Source: Cellvibrionaceae bacterium 1162T.S.0a.05
Lineage (GTDB): Bacteria > Pseudomonadota > Gammaproteobacteria > Pseudomonadales > Cellvibrionaceae
DNA: 64,000 nt
Assembly (NCBI GenBank): GCA_000964245.1
Contig: LANB01000001.1
Span: forward strand, 1,033,501 to 1,097,500
Direction of reading: 5' to 3'
The position numbers and the translations under genes are program-made. Every line of letters starts with the position of its first letter. The first letter of the stretch is position 1. This document shows positions 8,586 to 16,755 of the stretch, piece by piece. The notes under the pieces were generated by a model. The model had not been told where the DNA came from and ran no database searches. It saw only the letters and a list, made by a program, of their open reading frames with translations.

Positions 8586-9572
8586 ATGACAGCCCAACCC
8601 TATGACTCACTCACACCGGATACCGTTATTGATGCGGTGGAAAGTCTGGGCTACCTCAGCGACTTACGCATTTTCCCCCTCAACAGTTATGAAAACCGTG
8701 TGTATCAAATCGGTATCGAAAATGCGGACCCGCTGATCGCGAAATTTTATCGCCCGGGCCGTTGGCGCGACGAGGAAATACAGGAAGAGCACAGCTTCAG
8801 CCTTGCCTTACATGAACTCGATGTGCCTTTGATTCCGCCAATGCAAATCGAAAATGAAACCCTTTTTCGATTTAAAGAACATCGCTTTGCACTTTACCCG
8901 CGTCGCGGTGGCCATGCGCCTGAACTCGACAATCTCGATACCCTTTTCAACCTCGCGCAACATCTCGGCCGCCTTCATCAATACGGTAAGGCGCGTGTGT
9001 TTGAACATCGACCCACTATTGATATTCAAAGCTTCGCGATTGATAGCCGTAGCTTCCTACTGGAAAACAACTTTATTCCCAACACGCTCTTGCCCGCCTA
9101 TGAAAGCGTGACCCAACACGTGATTGAAAAGCTGCAAGCAATTTTTAAAGCGTGGCCCGCCGAAACCATTCGCCTGCACGGCGATTGCCACCCCGGCAAT
9201 ATTATTCAACGCGATGAAAATCTCTATCTGGTCGACCTCGACGATTGCCGCAACGGCCCGGCCATTCAGGATTTATGGATGCTGTTATCCGGCGACCGTT
9301 TTCAGCGCAGCGAACAATTAGAATGTATTCTCGAAGGTTATGAAGAGTTTTGTGAATTCAATATGCGCGAGCTACATTTGATTGAAGCCTTGCGCAGCAT
9401 GCGTTTAATGCACTACGCCGCCTGGTTAGCGCGGCGTTGGCAAGACCCGGCTTTTCCGCAAGCCTTTCCGTGGTTTAACACCGAGCGCTATTGGTCCGAG
9501 CATGTGTTAGAGCTGCGCGAACAATTGGCGGCTTTGGAGGAAGAAAGTCTCAAACCCGCCAATTGGGTTTAA
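8586..9572 (+). CDS. srkA: stress response kinase A (SrkA/YihE)
   Basis: A 328-residue serine/threonine kinase of the APH/choline-kinase fold. SrkA protects stressed cells and counteracts MazF-linked death in E. coli. Signature elements are IFPLNSYENRVYQIG at the N-terminus, LIAKFYRPGRW (ATP lysine), the catalytic loop IRLHGDCHPGNI and the metal-binding LVDLDDCRNGPA. Length and motif order match YihE throughout. The gene ends only 10 bp from the convergent end of the histone-like gene. Confidence 0.95.
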   Translation: MTAQPYDSLTPDTVIDAVESLGYLSDLRIFPLNSYENRVYQIGIENADPLIAKFYRPGRWRDEEIQEEHSFSLALHELDVPLIPPMQIENETLFRFKEHRFALYPRRGGHAPELDNLDTLFNLAQHLGRLHQYGKARVFEHRPTIDIQSFAIDSRSFLLENNFIPNTLLPAYESVTQHVIEKLQAIFKAWPAETIRLHGDCHPGNIIQRDENLYLVDLDDCRNGPAIQDLWMLLSGDRFQRSEQLECILEGYEEFCEFNMRELHLIEALRSMRLMHYAAWLARRWQDPAFPQAFPWFNTERYWSEHVLELREQLAALEEESLKPANWV

Positions 9573-9582
9573 TCGCTGTTTA

Positions 9583-10149
9583 TTATTCCGACTGACCCGA
9601 GTCCGTGGTAGTTTTTTTGGCGGCTGCAGACTTCTTGCTTACCGCTTTTTTCTTAGTTGCAGCTTTCTTTTTAGTGGCAGCCTTCTTTTTGCGCGCGGCC
9701 GCTTTTTTCGCCTTTGCCGCTTCTTCAGCTTTTAATTTTTTATCCCACTCTTTCTCAAAGGCCTCCAGCGCTTTGGCTCTGGCAGCGAGTTTGCGATCGA
9801 AGGGTTTGGCCGTATTCAGCTTTTCCTCTGCGGTCGACATAATGTCTTTTGCTTCTTTCAAGGAATCGCCCAAAAGGCTCGCTGCAGCCTTCGCTTTCTT
9901 CCATTGATTCTGTGCGGCTTTGGTCCCCTTCTTTTTGGCTTCCTCAGCGGCTTTTTGAGATTTCGCTTTCGCCTTTGCGGCCTTTGTCTTTAGTTCATCA
10001 ACTTTCTTCTTGGCCTTGGAAAAATCCTTTTCATGCCGTTTTAAATAATCGTCCTTGGCTTTGCCTAATTTCGACTGCAAGGAATGAAACTGTGCTTCCA
10101 ACTCTTCTACAACATGGTCAAACTTCTTGCTTTTCTTGTCTTTGGACAT
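9583..10149 (-). CDS. histone H1-like Lys/Ala-rich protein (AlgP type)
   Basis: A 188-residue basic protein. The first 125 residues look like a long helix or coiled coil rich in Lys, Glu and Ala. From about residue 140 a low-complexity tail repeats the pattern KKKAATKKKAA. This layout is like Pseudomonas AlgP (AlgR3) and eukaryotic H1 tails, which bind DNA without sequence specificity and shape the nucleoid. A strong AGGAGG ribosome site precedes the ATG. The repeated tail should be prone to length variation. Calling it AlgP-like is by composition and architecture, so true orthology is uncertain. Confidence 0.75.
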   Translation of the reverse strand: MSKDKKSKKFDHVVEELEAQFHSLQSKLGKAKDDYLKRHEKDFSKAKKKVDELKTKAAKAKAKSQKAAEEAKKKGTKAAQNQWKKAKAAASLLGDSLKEAKDIMSTAEEKLNTAKPFDRKLAARAKALEAFEKEWDKKLKAEEAAKAKKAAARKKKAATKKKAATKKKAVSKKSAAAKKTTTDSGQSE

Positions 10150-10204
10150 TGCGCCCTCCTTTGTAAAAAGCGAAAGTTGTAAGGAGCCCTTGAAACTAAA
10201 ACCG

Positions 10205-10969
10205 TTACTTTTTTAATTCCAGCACTACAGGGCAATGATCTGAACCCATTATTTCGTTAAGTATATCCACATTTTTGATTTTCGCCTTTAGTTCCGGCGA
10301 AGTCAGAAAATAGTCAATCCTCCAGCCTACATTCTTGGCACGTGCGCCAGCCCGGTAACTCCACCAGCTATACTTTATTTCTTCTGGTTTCATAAAACGA
10401 AAAGTATCAATAAAACCGGCGGCTAACAGGTTATTGATGCCGTCAATCTCTTCCTGCATATAACCCGCAGCCTTGTTGTAGTTTTGTTTTGGTCGCGCCA
10501 AATCGATTTCGGTATTCGCCACGTTCAAATCACCACACACAATAACCGGCTTGCGTTTTTCCAGTTCCTTTAGGTAGGCGAGAAAAGCAATATCCCAAGT
10601 GGTACGGTACTGCAAGCGCGCCAACTCAGAGCCGGAATTCGGCGTGTAAACTGTTACCAGAATATAATCATCATATTCCGCAGCTATTACCCGGCCTTCG
10701 GTGTCATGCTCGGCAATGCCCATATCATATTCCACTGCCAGCGGTTCTTTGCGCGTCAATATTGCAGTGCCGGAATAGCCTTTGCGTTCCGCAGAATTAC
10801 AATAAATATAATAACCATCGACAACTTCAAGCGCTTCAAAAACCTGATCATCCTGGGCCTTGGTCTCCTGTAAGCACAACATATCCGGATCCATTGCCTC
10901 CAATGAATCCAGAAAGTCTTTCTTCATCACTGCGCGGATACCATTAACATTCCAGGAAATTAATTTCAT
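10205..10969 (-). CDS. xthA: exodeoxyribonuclease III / AP endonuclease
   Basis: A 254-residue Mg-dependent nuclease that cuts at abasic sites and degrades 3' ends in base-excision repair. Motifs in order: ISWNVNGIRA, CLQETKAQDDQV (catalytic Glu), VCGDLNVANTEIDLA (Asp/Asn) and MGSDHCPVVLEL (Asp-His). It begins 19 bp after vsr on the same strand, which places an AP endonuclease/exonuclease directly behind a mismatch endonuclease and its matching methyltransferase. Confidence 0.96.
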   Translation of the reverse strand: MKLISWNVNGIRAVMKKDFLDSLEAMDPDMLCLQETKAQDDQVFEALEVVDGYYIYCNSAERKGYSGTAILTRKEPLAVEYDMGIAEHDTEGRVIAAEYDDYILVTVYTPNSGSELARLQYRTTWDIAFLAYLKELEKRKPVIVCGDLNVANTEIDLARPKQNYNKAAGYMQEEIDGINNLLAAGFIDTFRFMKPEEIKYSWWSYRAGARAKNVGWRIDYFLTSPELKAKIKNVDILNEIMGSDHCPVVLELKK

Positions 10970-10988
10970 TGCTGACTCCTAAATCTGA

Positions 10989-11459
10989 TTAAAACTTTTT
11001 GCCTTCAGTTGAACCACTGATTTCGGCATTTTGATTATCAAACTGCAGCCAATTGGCTGCAGTGTGTAAAATTTCAGGTAGCGGTAATCGCGTCTTACCT
11101 TTCAATGCACATTCCCAAATAATGAGGCTGCGCCACCCCGCTTGCTGCAGGGTTTGCTGTTGTCGTGCATCACGTTCCTGATTCTCGCTGATTTTCTTTC
11201 GCCAGAATTCTGGCCGTGTGCGTGGCCACTTAAATAAATGGCAGGCATGGGCATGCCAGAAACACCCGTGGATAAAAATGAGTGCATGGTATTTTGCAAA
11301 TACCAGATCGGGTTTACCCGGTAAATTTTTATTGTGCAAGCTGTAACGAAAACCGAGGCGATGCAAGCCTTGACGAATCAACAATTCCGGGCGCGTGTTT
11401 TTGCCCCGAATGCCCGACATCATGCGGCTGCGTGTGGGTTTATCTACCACATCAACCAC
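10989..11459 (-). CDS. vsr: very short patch repair endonuclease
   Basis: A 156-residue Vsr endonuclease. It nicks next to the T of T:G mismatches produced when 5-methylcytosine deaminates at Dcm sites. Family segments are [37 protein letters not shown] (catalytic Asp region) and [21 protein letters not shown] place the start at a GTG (11459), 6 bases after GGAAG, overlapping the end of dcm by 8 bp. A longer frame reaching 11501 adds residues absent from the family. Overlap with dcm mirrors the E. coli dcm-vsr arrangement. Confidence 0.95.
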   Translation of the reverse strand: MVDVVDKPTRSRMMSGIRGKNTRPELLIRQGLHRLGFRYSLHNKNLPGKPDLVFAKYHALIFIHGCFWHAHACHLFKWPRTRPEFWRKKISENQERDARQQQTLQQAGWRSLIIWECALKGKTRLPLPEILHTAANWLQFDNQNAEISGSTEGKKF

Positions 11460-12501
11460 AAGCGACTTCCTGTTTTTTGGGCGAAAGTAAAAACGGCGCA
11501 ATTAAAGCGGCAATATCCTTCACAACAGGCACCGCCACGCTATTACCAAATTGCTTATACGCCTGAGTATCACTCACAGGAATTTTAAAATCTTCTGGGT
11601 AGCCCATTAATCTTGCACATTCGCGCGGCGTTAAACGACGGGGATTGGCACGCCCCCGTCTGACGAGAATCTCTGAACCATCCTTGTAGTAACGCGCTGA
11701 CAAGGTCCTTGCAATACCTTGTTTGTCAACCAAACCAAAACCAAAGCCATTGCCTTTGCGTTTATGTTTCTCCGCATAATTTTGTAGATAGGCCCAGAGC
11801 TTATCGCTGAGAATATATTTTTCCTTTACCTTGCCTTTTTTACCTTCTATAAAAGGCGCGAGATGTTCATCCTCAGGGTTTTCACTTCCATTCTGCGGGT
11901 GCAACACGCTTTGCATCCGCAGCGCCTGGGCATCCACTTCAGGAAAATGTGCCCAACTAAAATCATTCGCTTCAGCAAAACCAACGATAAATATTCTCTC
12001 CCGGTGTTGGGGAACACGCCCTTTTGCGTCAACAACTTTACAATGGATGTGGTAGCCAAGTTCCTCCTGCAGTGTTTGCTTGATAATGGCAAACGTTCGT
12101 CCTCGATCATGGCTTTGCAGGTTTTTTACATTCTCCAGCAGAAAAGCCTGGGGGCGTTTCGCCTCAAGAATACGGGCAACATCGAAAAACAGCGTACCCT
12201 GAGTATTGCAGGCAAAACCATGATCGCGGCCCAGTGAATTTTTTTTGGATACTCCGGCGATGGAAAAAGGCTGACAGGGAAAGCCCGCCAACAGCACGTC
12301 GTGGTCGGGAATGCTGGCAACATCCTCCCGGGTAATATCCCCCACAATCTCATGATCATCCGCAAAGTTAGCGCGATAGGTTTGATTGGCGAATTTATTC
12401 CATTCGCTGGTGTAGACGCAGTACCCACCCTGGCTTTCAAAACCCAGGCGCAAGCCCCCGATACCGGCAAATAAATCTATAAAACTGAAGCTCTTTTTCA
12501 C
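11452..12501 (-). CDS. dcm: DNA (cytosine-5) methyltransferase, Dcm-like
   Basis: A C5-cytosine methyltransferase of about 349 residues. SAM-binding motif I is [15 protein letters not shown], the catalytic loop is [11 protein letters not shown] (Cys76), followed by [20 protein letters not shown] and the C-terminal [14 protein letters not shown] chose the GTG at 12501 ([11 protein letters not shown]), which has AAGG 8 bases upstream; an earlier TTG at 12528 has no ribosome site. No restriction endonuclease lies nearby. The overlapping vsr marks it as a Dcm-type solitary methyltransferase, but its recognition sequence (CCWGG in E. coli) cannot be read from the protein. Confidence 0.93.
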   Translation of the reverse strand: MKKSFSFIDLFAGIGGLRLGFESQGGYCVYTSEWNKFANQTYRANFADDHEIVGDITREDVASIPDHDVLLAGFPCQPFSIAGVSKKNSLGRDHGFACNTQGTLFFDVARILEAKRPQAFLLENVKNLQSHDRGRTFAIIKQTLQEELGYHIHCKVVDAKGRVPQHRERIFIVGFAEANDFSWAHFPEVDAQALRMQSVLHPQNGSENPEDEHLAPFIEGKKGKVKEKYILSDKLWAYLQNYAEKHKRKGNGFGFGLVDKQGIARTLSARYYKDGSEILVRRGRANPRRLTPRECARLMGYPEDFKIPVSDTQAYKQFGNSVAVPVVKDIAALIAPFLLSPKKQEVACG

Positions 12502-12682
12502 ACACAACGCCTTATATTGTGGCTGCAAGTGTACGGCTCAAACCCCAGGTGTCAATCCGGCAAGGCCCTTCCGTTTTCTGAAATCAAAAAACGGAGGGGC
12601 TTACACAAGGTCCAGGAAGGTATTCATGGGAGGTTCAGCTTGTTCAGCCTAGACTTGCAGAGTGCTTTCAGGAAGATGAGCT

Positions 12683-13063
12683 ATGAAACCCTTACCCTTG
12701 ATTCCTTCAGCCCTGGTTCTATATTGCCTTGTAATGAGCCTCGGAGCTTGCAGTACTCATGTTGCCGTCATCGACTCTGCCGAGGTCGATGAAGCACAAT
12801 TGGCTGCTGACCGTCGGGAGTGCGAGCACTATGCGGACGAACTCGACGACGACGGCCACGTTGCGGAAAGCATGTTGGTTTCGGCCTTCTTTATGGGCCT
12901 GACAGAGTACATATTCAGTGGCGGCAATGAAGATTTTGCCCGCGAAGCTGCTTTGGTCGGGGCAATTGAAGGCGGTATCATTGGGGCCAGCGATCTCGCT
13001 TACGAAAAATCGGAAATTGTTAAAAACTGTCTGCACGAACGTGGCTACATCGTACTCAACTAG
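12683..13063 (+). CDS. small lipoprotein with glycine-rich hydrophobic segment
   Basis: A 126-residue predicted outer-membrane or periplasmic lipoprotein. The signal peptide ends in the lipobox LGAC (Cys23). The mature part is acidic (EVDEAQLAADRRECEHYADE). It contains a Gly/Ala-rich stretch (EAALVGAIEGGIIGASDLA) like a glycine-zipper membrane segment, and ends NCLHERGYIVLN, an ending seen in other glycine-zipper lipoproteins. Three further cysteines/histidines are scattered. No assigned function; a stress- or envelope-related lipoprotein is a reasonable guess. Confidence 0.78.
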   Translation: MKPLPLIPSALVLYCLVMSLGACSTHVAVIDSAEVDEAQLAADRRECEHYADELDDDGHVAESMLVSAFFMGLTEYIFSGGNEDFAREAALVGAIEGGIIGASDLAYEKSEIVKNCLHERGYIVLN

Positions 13064-13305
13064 TTTTTAGCCGGTTTGAGCCACACACCCTCTTTATCCT
13101 TGCGGTTCTTACCACGCACCCTTTCAAGCGCTTTCCTTATTGCTCTGACTCGCAAACAGCAGCTCGGCTCAAGCCAACCGCCCTTCCGCCCTGCATTTCC
13201 GACCTTTTGGATGTAAAATGCGCCATACTGTTAACTTGATCACAAAATCTTTGCTAACCTCAAAGAAAGACAGTCTCAAGAAAAGACAGGCAACGATCTC
13301 CGAGC

Positions 13306-13905
13306 ATGGCGCGAATTTCTACATTACTCTGTATCGTATTCCTACTGAGCCCAGCGACCTGGGCCAGCGGCAAGCTCTATAAGCACGTCGATGCAAACGG
13401 CCATGTACGCTATACCGACCGCCCTGCGCACGACGGCTATGTCGAACTCAAGCTGACATTGAAGGGCTGGAAGGCGCCGGAGACTTACGCAAACTACAAA
13501 GCAAACCGCATTAAATACACACCGCTATTAACCAACGTTTCCCAAAAACACGGTTTACCAGGCTGGCTGGTGGCTGCGGTGATTCATGCTGAAAGTCTCT
13601 ACAATCCGCAGGCGGTGTCCAGTGCGGGCGCGGTGGGTTTGATGCAGTTAATGCCGGGAACGGCGCAGCGTTATGGTGTGTACAACCGCCAAAACCCGGA
13701 ACAAAATATTGAAGCGGGTGTGCGCTATCTCAGTGATTTACTCGATATGTTCGACAACAATCTCGACCTCGCCCTCGCCGCTTACAATGCCGGCGAAAAT
13801 GCGGTGAAACGTTACGGCTATCGTATTCCGCCTTATAAAGAAACCCGCAACTATGTGCGCAAGGTTAAAGCGCTTAGTTTGAGCTATAAATCCAACACCA
13901 TTTAA
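13306..13905 (+). CDS. periplasmic lytic transglycosylase with DUF4124 N-terminus
   Basis: A 199-residue murein transglycosylase. Residues 1-20 are a signal peptide. Residues 21-45 (SGKLYKHVDANGHVRYTDRP) are a DUF4124 motif often placed before SLT domains. The Slt domain follows with catalytic Glu96 in AAVIHAESLYNPQAVS, then GAVGLMQLMPGTAQRYGV and LALAAYNAGENAVKRY. It would cleave the MurNAc-GlcNAc bond in peptidoglycan, forming 1,6-anhydroMurNAc. It is preceded by about 240 bp without another gene. Confidence 0.93.
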   Translation: MARISTLLCIVFLLSPATWASGKLYKHVDANGHVRYTDRPAHDGYVELKLTLKGWKAPETYANYKANRIKYTPLLTNVSQKHGLPGWLVAAVIHAESLYNPQAVSSAGAVGLMQLMPGTAQRYGVYNRQNPEQNIEAGVRYLSDLLDMFDNNLDLALAAYNAGENAVKRYGYRIPPYKETRNYVRKVKALSLSYKSNTI

Positions 13906-14007
13906 AGTCCCCTTTATACAAATTAATTAACACAAGACTTCCGCAAGTGCCCTTATTCAAGTAGCCTGTACCGCTACATTCCATTTACCCTGGAGGAGGA
14001 GGAAGCG

Positions 14008-14340
14008 ATGACCAAAACCGGTATCACTTTTACCCTGATCCTGATTTTAATCACAGGACAAAAACTTATGGCGGAAGAAAAATCTTATTGGATTGATGTA
14101 CGTGGTGCAGACGAATTCGCACAAATTCACGTAGACAATGCGATTAATATTCCTCACACAGAAATCGCCAATCGCATTACCGAAGTAACGGCGGACAAAA
14201 ACGCAGATATTCGCGTGTATTGTCGCTCCGGTCGACGCTCTGGCCTGGCCAAAGAGGCATTGAACGCGCTTGGTTATAACAAGGTCACGAATGAAGGCGG
14301 GCTCAAGGATGTTTTGCCGTCAGCAGACTTACCAGAGTAA
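14008..14340 (+). CDS. periplasmic rhodanese-like protein (PspE-like)
   Basis: A 110-residue single-domain rhodanese with a signal peptide (about residues 1-21). The active-site loop is VYCRSGRRSG with Cys72, which would carry a persulfide; WIDVRGADEFAQIHVDNAINIPH is the usual N-terminal part. It is similar in size and placement to the periplasmic thiosulfate sulfurtransferase PspE. A strong GGAGGAGG ribosome site precedes the start. Its last 38 bp overlap the 3' end of the convergent putP gene. Confidence 0.9.
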   Translation: MTKTGITFTLILILITGQKLMAEEKSYWIDVRGADEFAQIHVDNAINIPHTEIANRITEVTADKNADIRVYCRSGRRSGLAKEALNALGYNKVTNEGGLKDVLPSADLPE

Positions 14341-15715
14341 TACAGGCCAGAGAGATAAAAAAGGCGGGGAGCAATTCAAAAAAGTACTCGCCTTCTATCT
14401 CCACAGTATTTTTGAATATCACCACAGCAATTGCACCGCTGAGAATTCCCGCCAGCGCACCCCAGCGATTGACGCCCTGCCACAGTAAGGACAATAAAAT
14501 CACTGGCCCAAAAGCTGCGCCAAAGCCACTCCATGCATAGCCGACCAGTGCAAGAATCGACCCTTGATCGTTTGCGGCAATCCACCACGCCAACACAGCA
14601 AACACCAACACGCAAAGCCGACTGATACCTGCGAGTTTTTTTTCATTCAGATACTGCTTTAAATTCAGGTCTTCACTGATGGTCGAAGCGAGCACAAGCA
14701 ACTGCGAGTCGGCCGTCGACATCACCGCAGCCAATACGGCCGCCAAAATAAAACCTGAAACCACGGGATGAAAGAGTGCCGTCGTCAAGGCTAGAAAAAT
14801 TGCTTCTGAAGAACCTTGCTCACCATTGACACCCGCCAAACCAAGCTGGGCTTGCAAGGCAATCCCCAACAAACCTATGGCAGTCGCGGTAAGCAAACAC
14901 AGGAGCATCCAACTTAAACCGATACGACGTGCGAGTGCGACATCTTTGACCTGCTTAATACCGATAAAACGCGCAAGAATATGCGGCTGCCCAAAATACC
15001 CCAGGCCCCATGCCAAGAGGGAAAGTGCGGTAATCCAACCTGTTGCAATTGAAAAGGCCTCGGCTTTGACTGCAGCAATGCTCGCAGCGCCGCCCTCCAG
15101 TTTCATCCAGGCTAAAAATACGCAAGCCAGAAGTGCCGCTAACATTAACAGGCCCTGGATTAAATCCGTCCAACACACTGCTAGGTAGCCGCCCAGCAAG
15201 GTGTAAGACAAGACCACGCCTACCGTTACCAATAAACTGATACTTTCACTTGCACCAAAGGTGTGAGCGAACAGCAGCGTGCCGCCTTTTAATCCGGATG
15301 CCACATACAGCGTAAAGAAAACAATGATGACCAGCGAGGCAGAAATTCTCAGCATGCCACTGTGATCCTGAAAGCGCGCCGCAAACCAGCTTGGCAAGGT
15401 CACGCAGTCCTGCTCTTCTGTGCTCCGACGCAAGCGCGGCGCAACCCAAACCCAATTACACCAGGCGCCAATAAACAAACCCAAACCGATCCAGAAACCC
15501 TCAACCAAACCGCTCGCATAAACCGCACCGGGCAAGCCGAGTAATAGCCACGCGCTCATATCGGACGCACCTGCACTGATGGCACTGGTCACGGGCCCCA
15601 GGCTACGACCACCAATAATGTAATCCCGATTTGAGTGTGTGCGGCGCAGGGCCCACAAGCCCAGCGCCATCATCGCCGCAATGTAGAAAGCAAATTGACC
15701 GAGGTTTAACAGCAT
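14303..15715 (-). CDS. putP: sodium/proline symporter
   Basis: A 470-residue inner-membrane Na+/solute symporter (SSS family). Recognisable PutP segments are RDYIIGGRSLGPVTSAISAG, DMSAWLLLGLPGAVYASGL, YVASGLKGGTLLF and LGYFGQPHILARFIGI, followed by VMSTADSQLLVLASTISEDL. These include the Na+-binding and proline-gating regions of PutP. Hydrophobic segments run the length of the protein, about 12-13 in all. No putA is nearby. The 3' end overlaps the rhodanese gene tail to tail. Confidence 0.93.
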   Translation of the reverse strand: MLLNLGQFAFYIAAMMALGLWALRRTHSNRDYIIGGRSLGPVTSAISAGASDMSAWLLLGLPGAVYASGLVEGFWIGLGLFIGAWCNWVWVAPRLRRSTEEQDCVTLPSWFAARFQDHSGMLRISASLVIIVFFTLYVASGLKGGTLLFAHTFGASESISLLVTVGVVLSYTLLGGYLAVCWTDLIQGLLMLAALLACVFLAWMKLEGGAASIAAVKAEAFSIATGWITALSLLAWGLGYFGQPHILARFIGIKQVKDVALARRIGLSWMLLCLLTATAIGLLGIALQAQLGLAGVNGEQGSSEAIFLALTTALFHPVVSGFILAAVLAAVMSTADSQLLVLASTISEDLNLKQYLNEKKLAGISRLCVLVFAVLAWWIAANDQGSILALVGYAWSGFGAAFGPVILLSLLWQGVNRWGALAGILSGAIAVVIFKNTVEIEGEYFFELLPAFFISLACITLVSLLTAKHP

Positions 15716-15733
15716 GCTTGCGCGTTTGTATTG

Positions 15734-16576
15734 TTAAACATTTTGTTTACGGCGCTTCCACAAAAAGCGCAACAGCCAGATAAGCGCGATCAGAAACAAC
15801 AACCAGGGCAATAAGTAAGCGAAGGCAGTAATAAATTGTGCCACGCCTTCTGCCAAATTCTCACCAAAATTGCTCAAGGCTTGCACGAGCGGGTAAAAGG
15901 TACTTTCTTCACGATCACTTTGCAGATAAATATTTAAAATATCACTTTCGATACGCTTATAAAGCGTTAGCTTTTCACCTTCTGCGTATTCCAACTGCGT
16001 TTGTGTGCGTGACAGCTCGCCGGATATACGAATAAGTGCATCCACTTCGTCTGCCGATTTTGCTTCGAGCTCAATCAATTTGTCTCGATAGCTGCGCAAT
16101 TGTTGCAGGCGTTTTTCGACGTCCATCACCCGGTCGGTTAAATCATCCGCACGCGTGGATTGATTGGTGATTTCCGCATTTTCACTGGCCATGTCCAGAA
16201 AAGCTTGCACCCCCTCGGGCTTAATACGCATCGTCAAGCTGGCGGAAGCGTAATTCCCTCCACGGATTTCACTGTTAAGTAACACGCAGGAAAACGCTTT
16301 GTCTTCAAGGCAACGTTTATTCAGTGCTTCATAACGTGCCTTTAAGTTTTCGTGTGCAACCGAAACAGTCAAACTGTGTTCGTAGGCAAGAAATTTATTG
16401 GTTGGCGCTGCCAAATCAGAATCGGCAGCCATCATTTTTCCTTCAGGCGCAACTCTGGAGGACATTGCTGAAACGGGCGCGTATTCACTCAGTGACATTT
16501 CCGCGGCCTCCTCGTTTCGACTCGAACAAGAAACGACTACTGTGAAAAGCATAAGTAATATTATGTAGTTTTTCAT
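15734..16576 (-). CDS. DUF4349 membrane-anchored lipoprotein
   Basis: A 280-residue DUF4349 protein. The N-terminus (MKNYIILLMLFTVVVSCSSR) is a lipoprotein signal with Cys17. A beta-rich region follows, then a helical pair (DRVMDVEKRLQQLRSYRDKL and TQTQLEYAEGEKLTLYKRI). A C-terminal transmembrane segment (ITAFAYLLPWLLFLIALIWL) is followed by a basic tail. I start at 16576, where AGGTGA lies 6 bases upstream; the frame is open to 16747 but without a ribosome site. DUF4349 proteins have no settled function; an envelope-spanning structural role is a guess from the two anchors. Confidence 0.85.
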   Translation of the reverse strand: MKNYIILLMLFTVVVSCSSRNEEAAEMSLSEYAPVSAMSSRVAPEGKMMAADSDLAAPTNKFLAYEHSLTVSVAHENLKARYEALNKRCLEDKAFSCVLLNSEIRGGNYASASLTMRIKPEGVQAFLDMASENAEITNQSTRADDLTDRVMDVEKRLQQLRSYRDKLIELEAKSADEVDALIRISGELSRTQTQLEYAEGEKLTLYKRIESDILNIYLQSDREESTFYPLVQALSNFGENLAEGVAQFITAFAYLLPWLLFLIALIWLLRFLWKRRKQNV

Positions 16577-16755
16577 TTTTTTCACCTGATGAAAAAAGTT
16601 ACAGGAAGCAAGATCACCTCGCCTAGGAGTCGACATCGCTTGAGTTTGTTCCCAGTCTATCGTTTCAAACATCACAATAGTGATGACCAGCACAGGAATT
16701 TGCAAACAGTTTACATTGGCATCCATACCCTGTGGCAGCACCAACAATAATGTTG

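Noticed and set aside
9605-9907. Hydrophobic Phe/Ala-rich 100-codon frame
   Set aside because: It is the complement of the Lys/Ala repeat tail of the histone-like protein.
11452-12501. Restriction-modification system
   Set aside because: The nuclease next to the methyltransferase is Vsr, a mismatch repair enzyme, not a restriction enzyme; no other nuclease candidate for restriction is adjacent.
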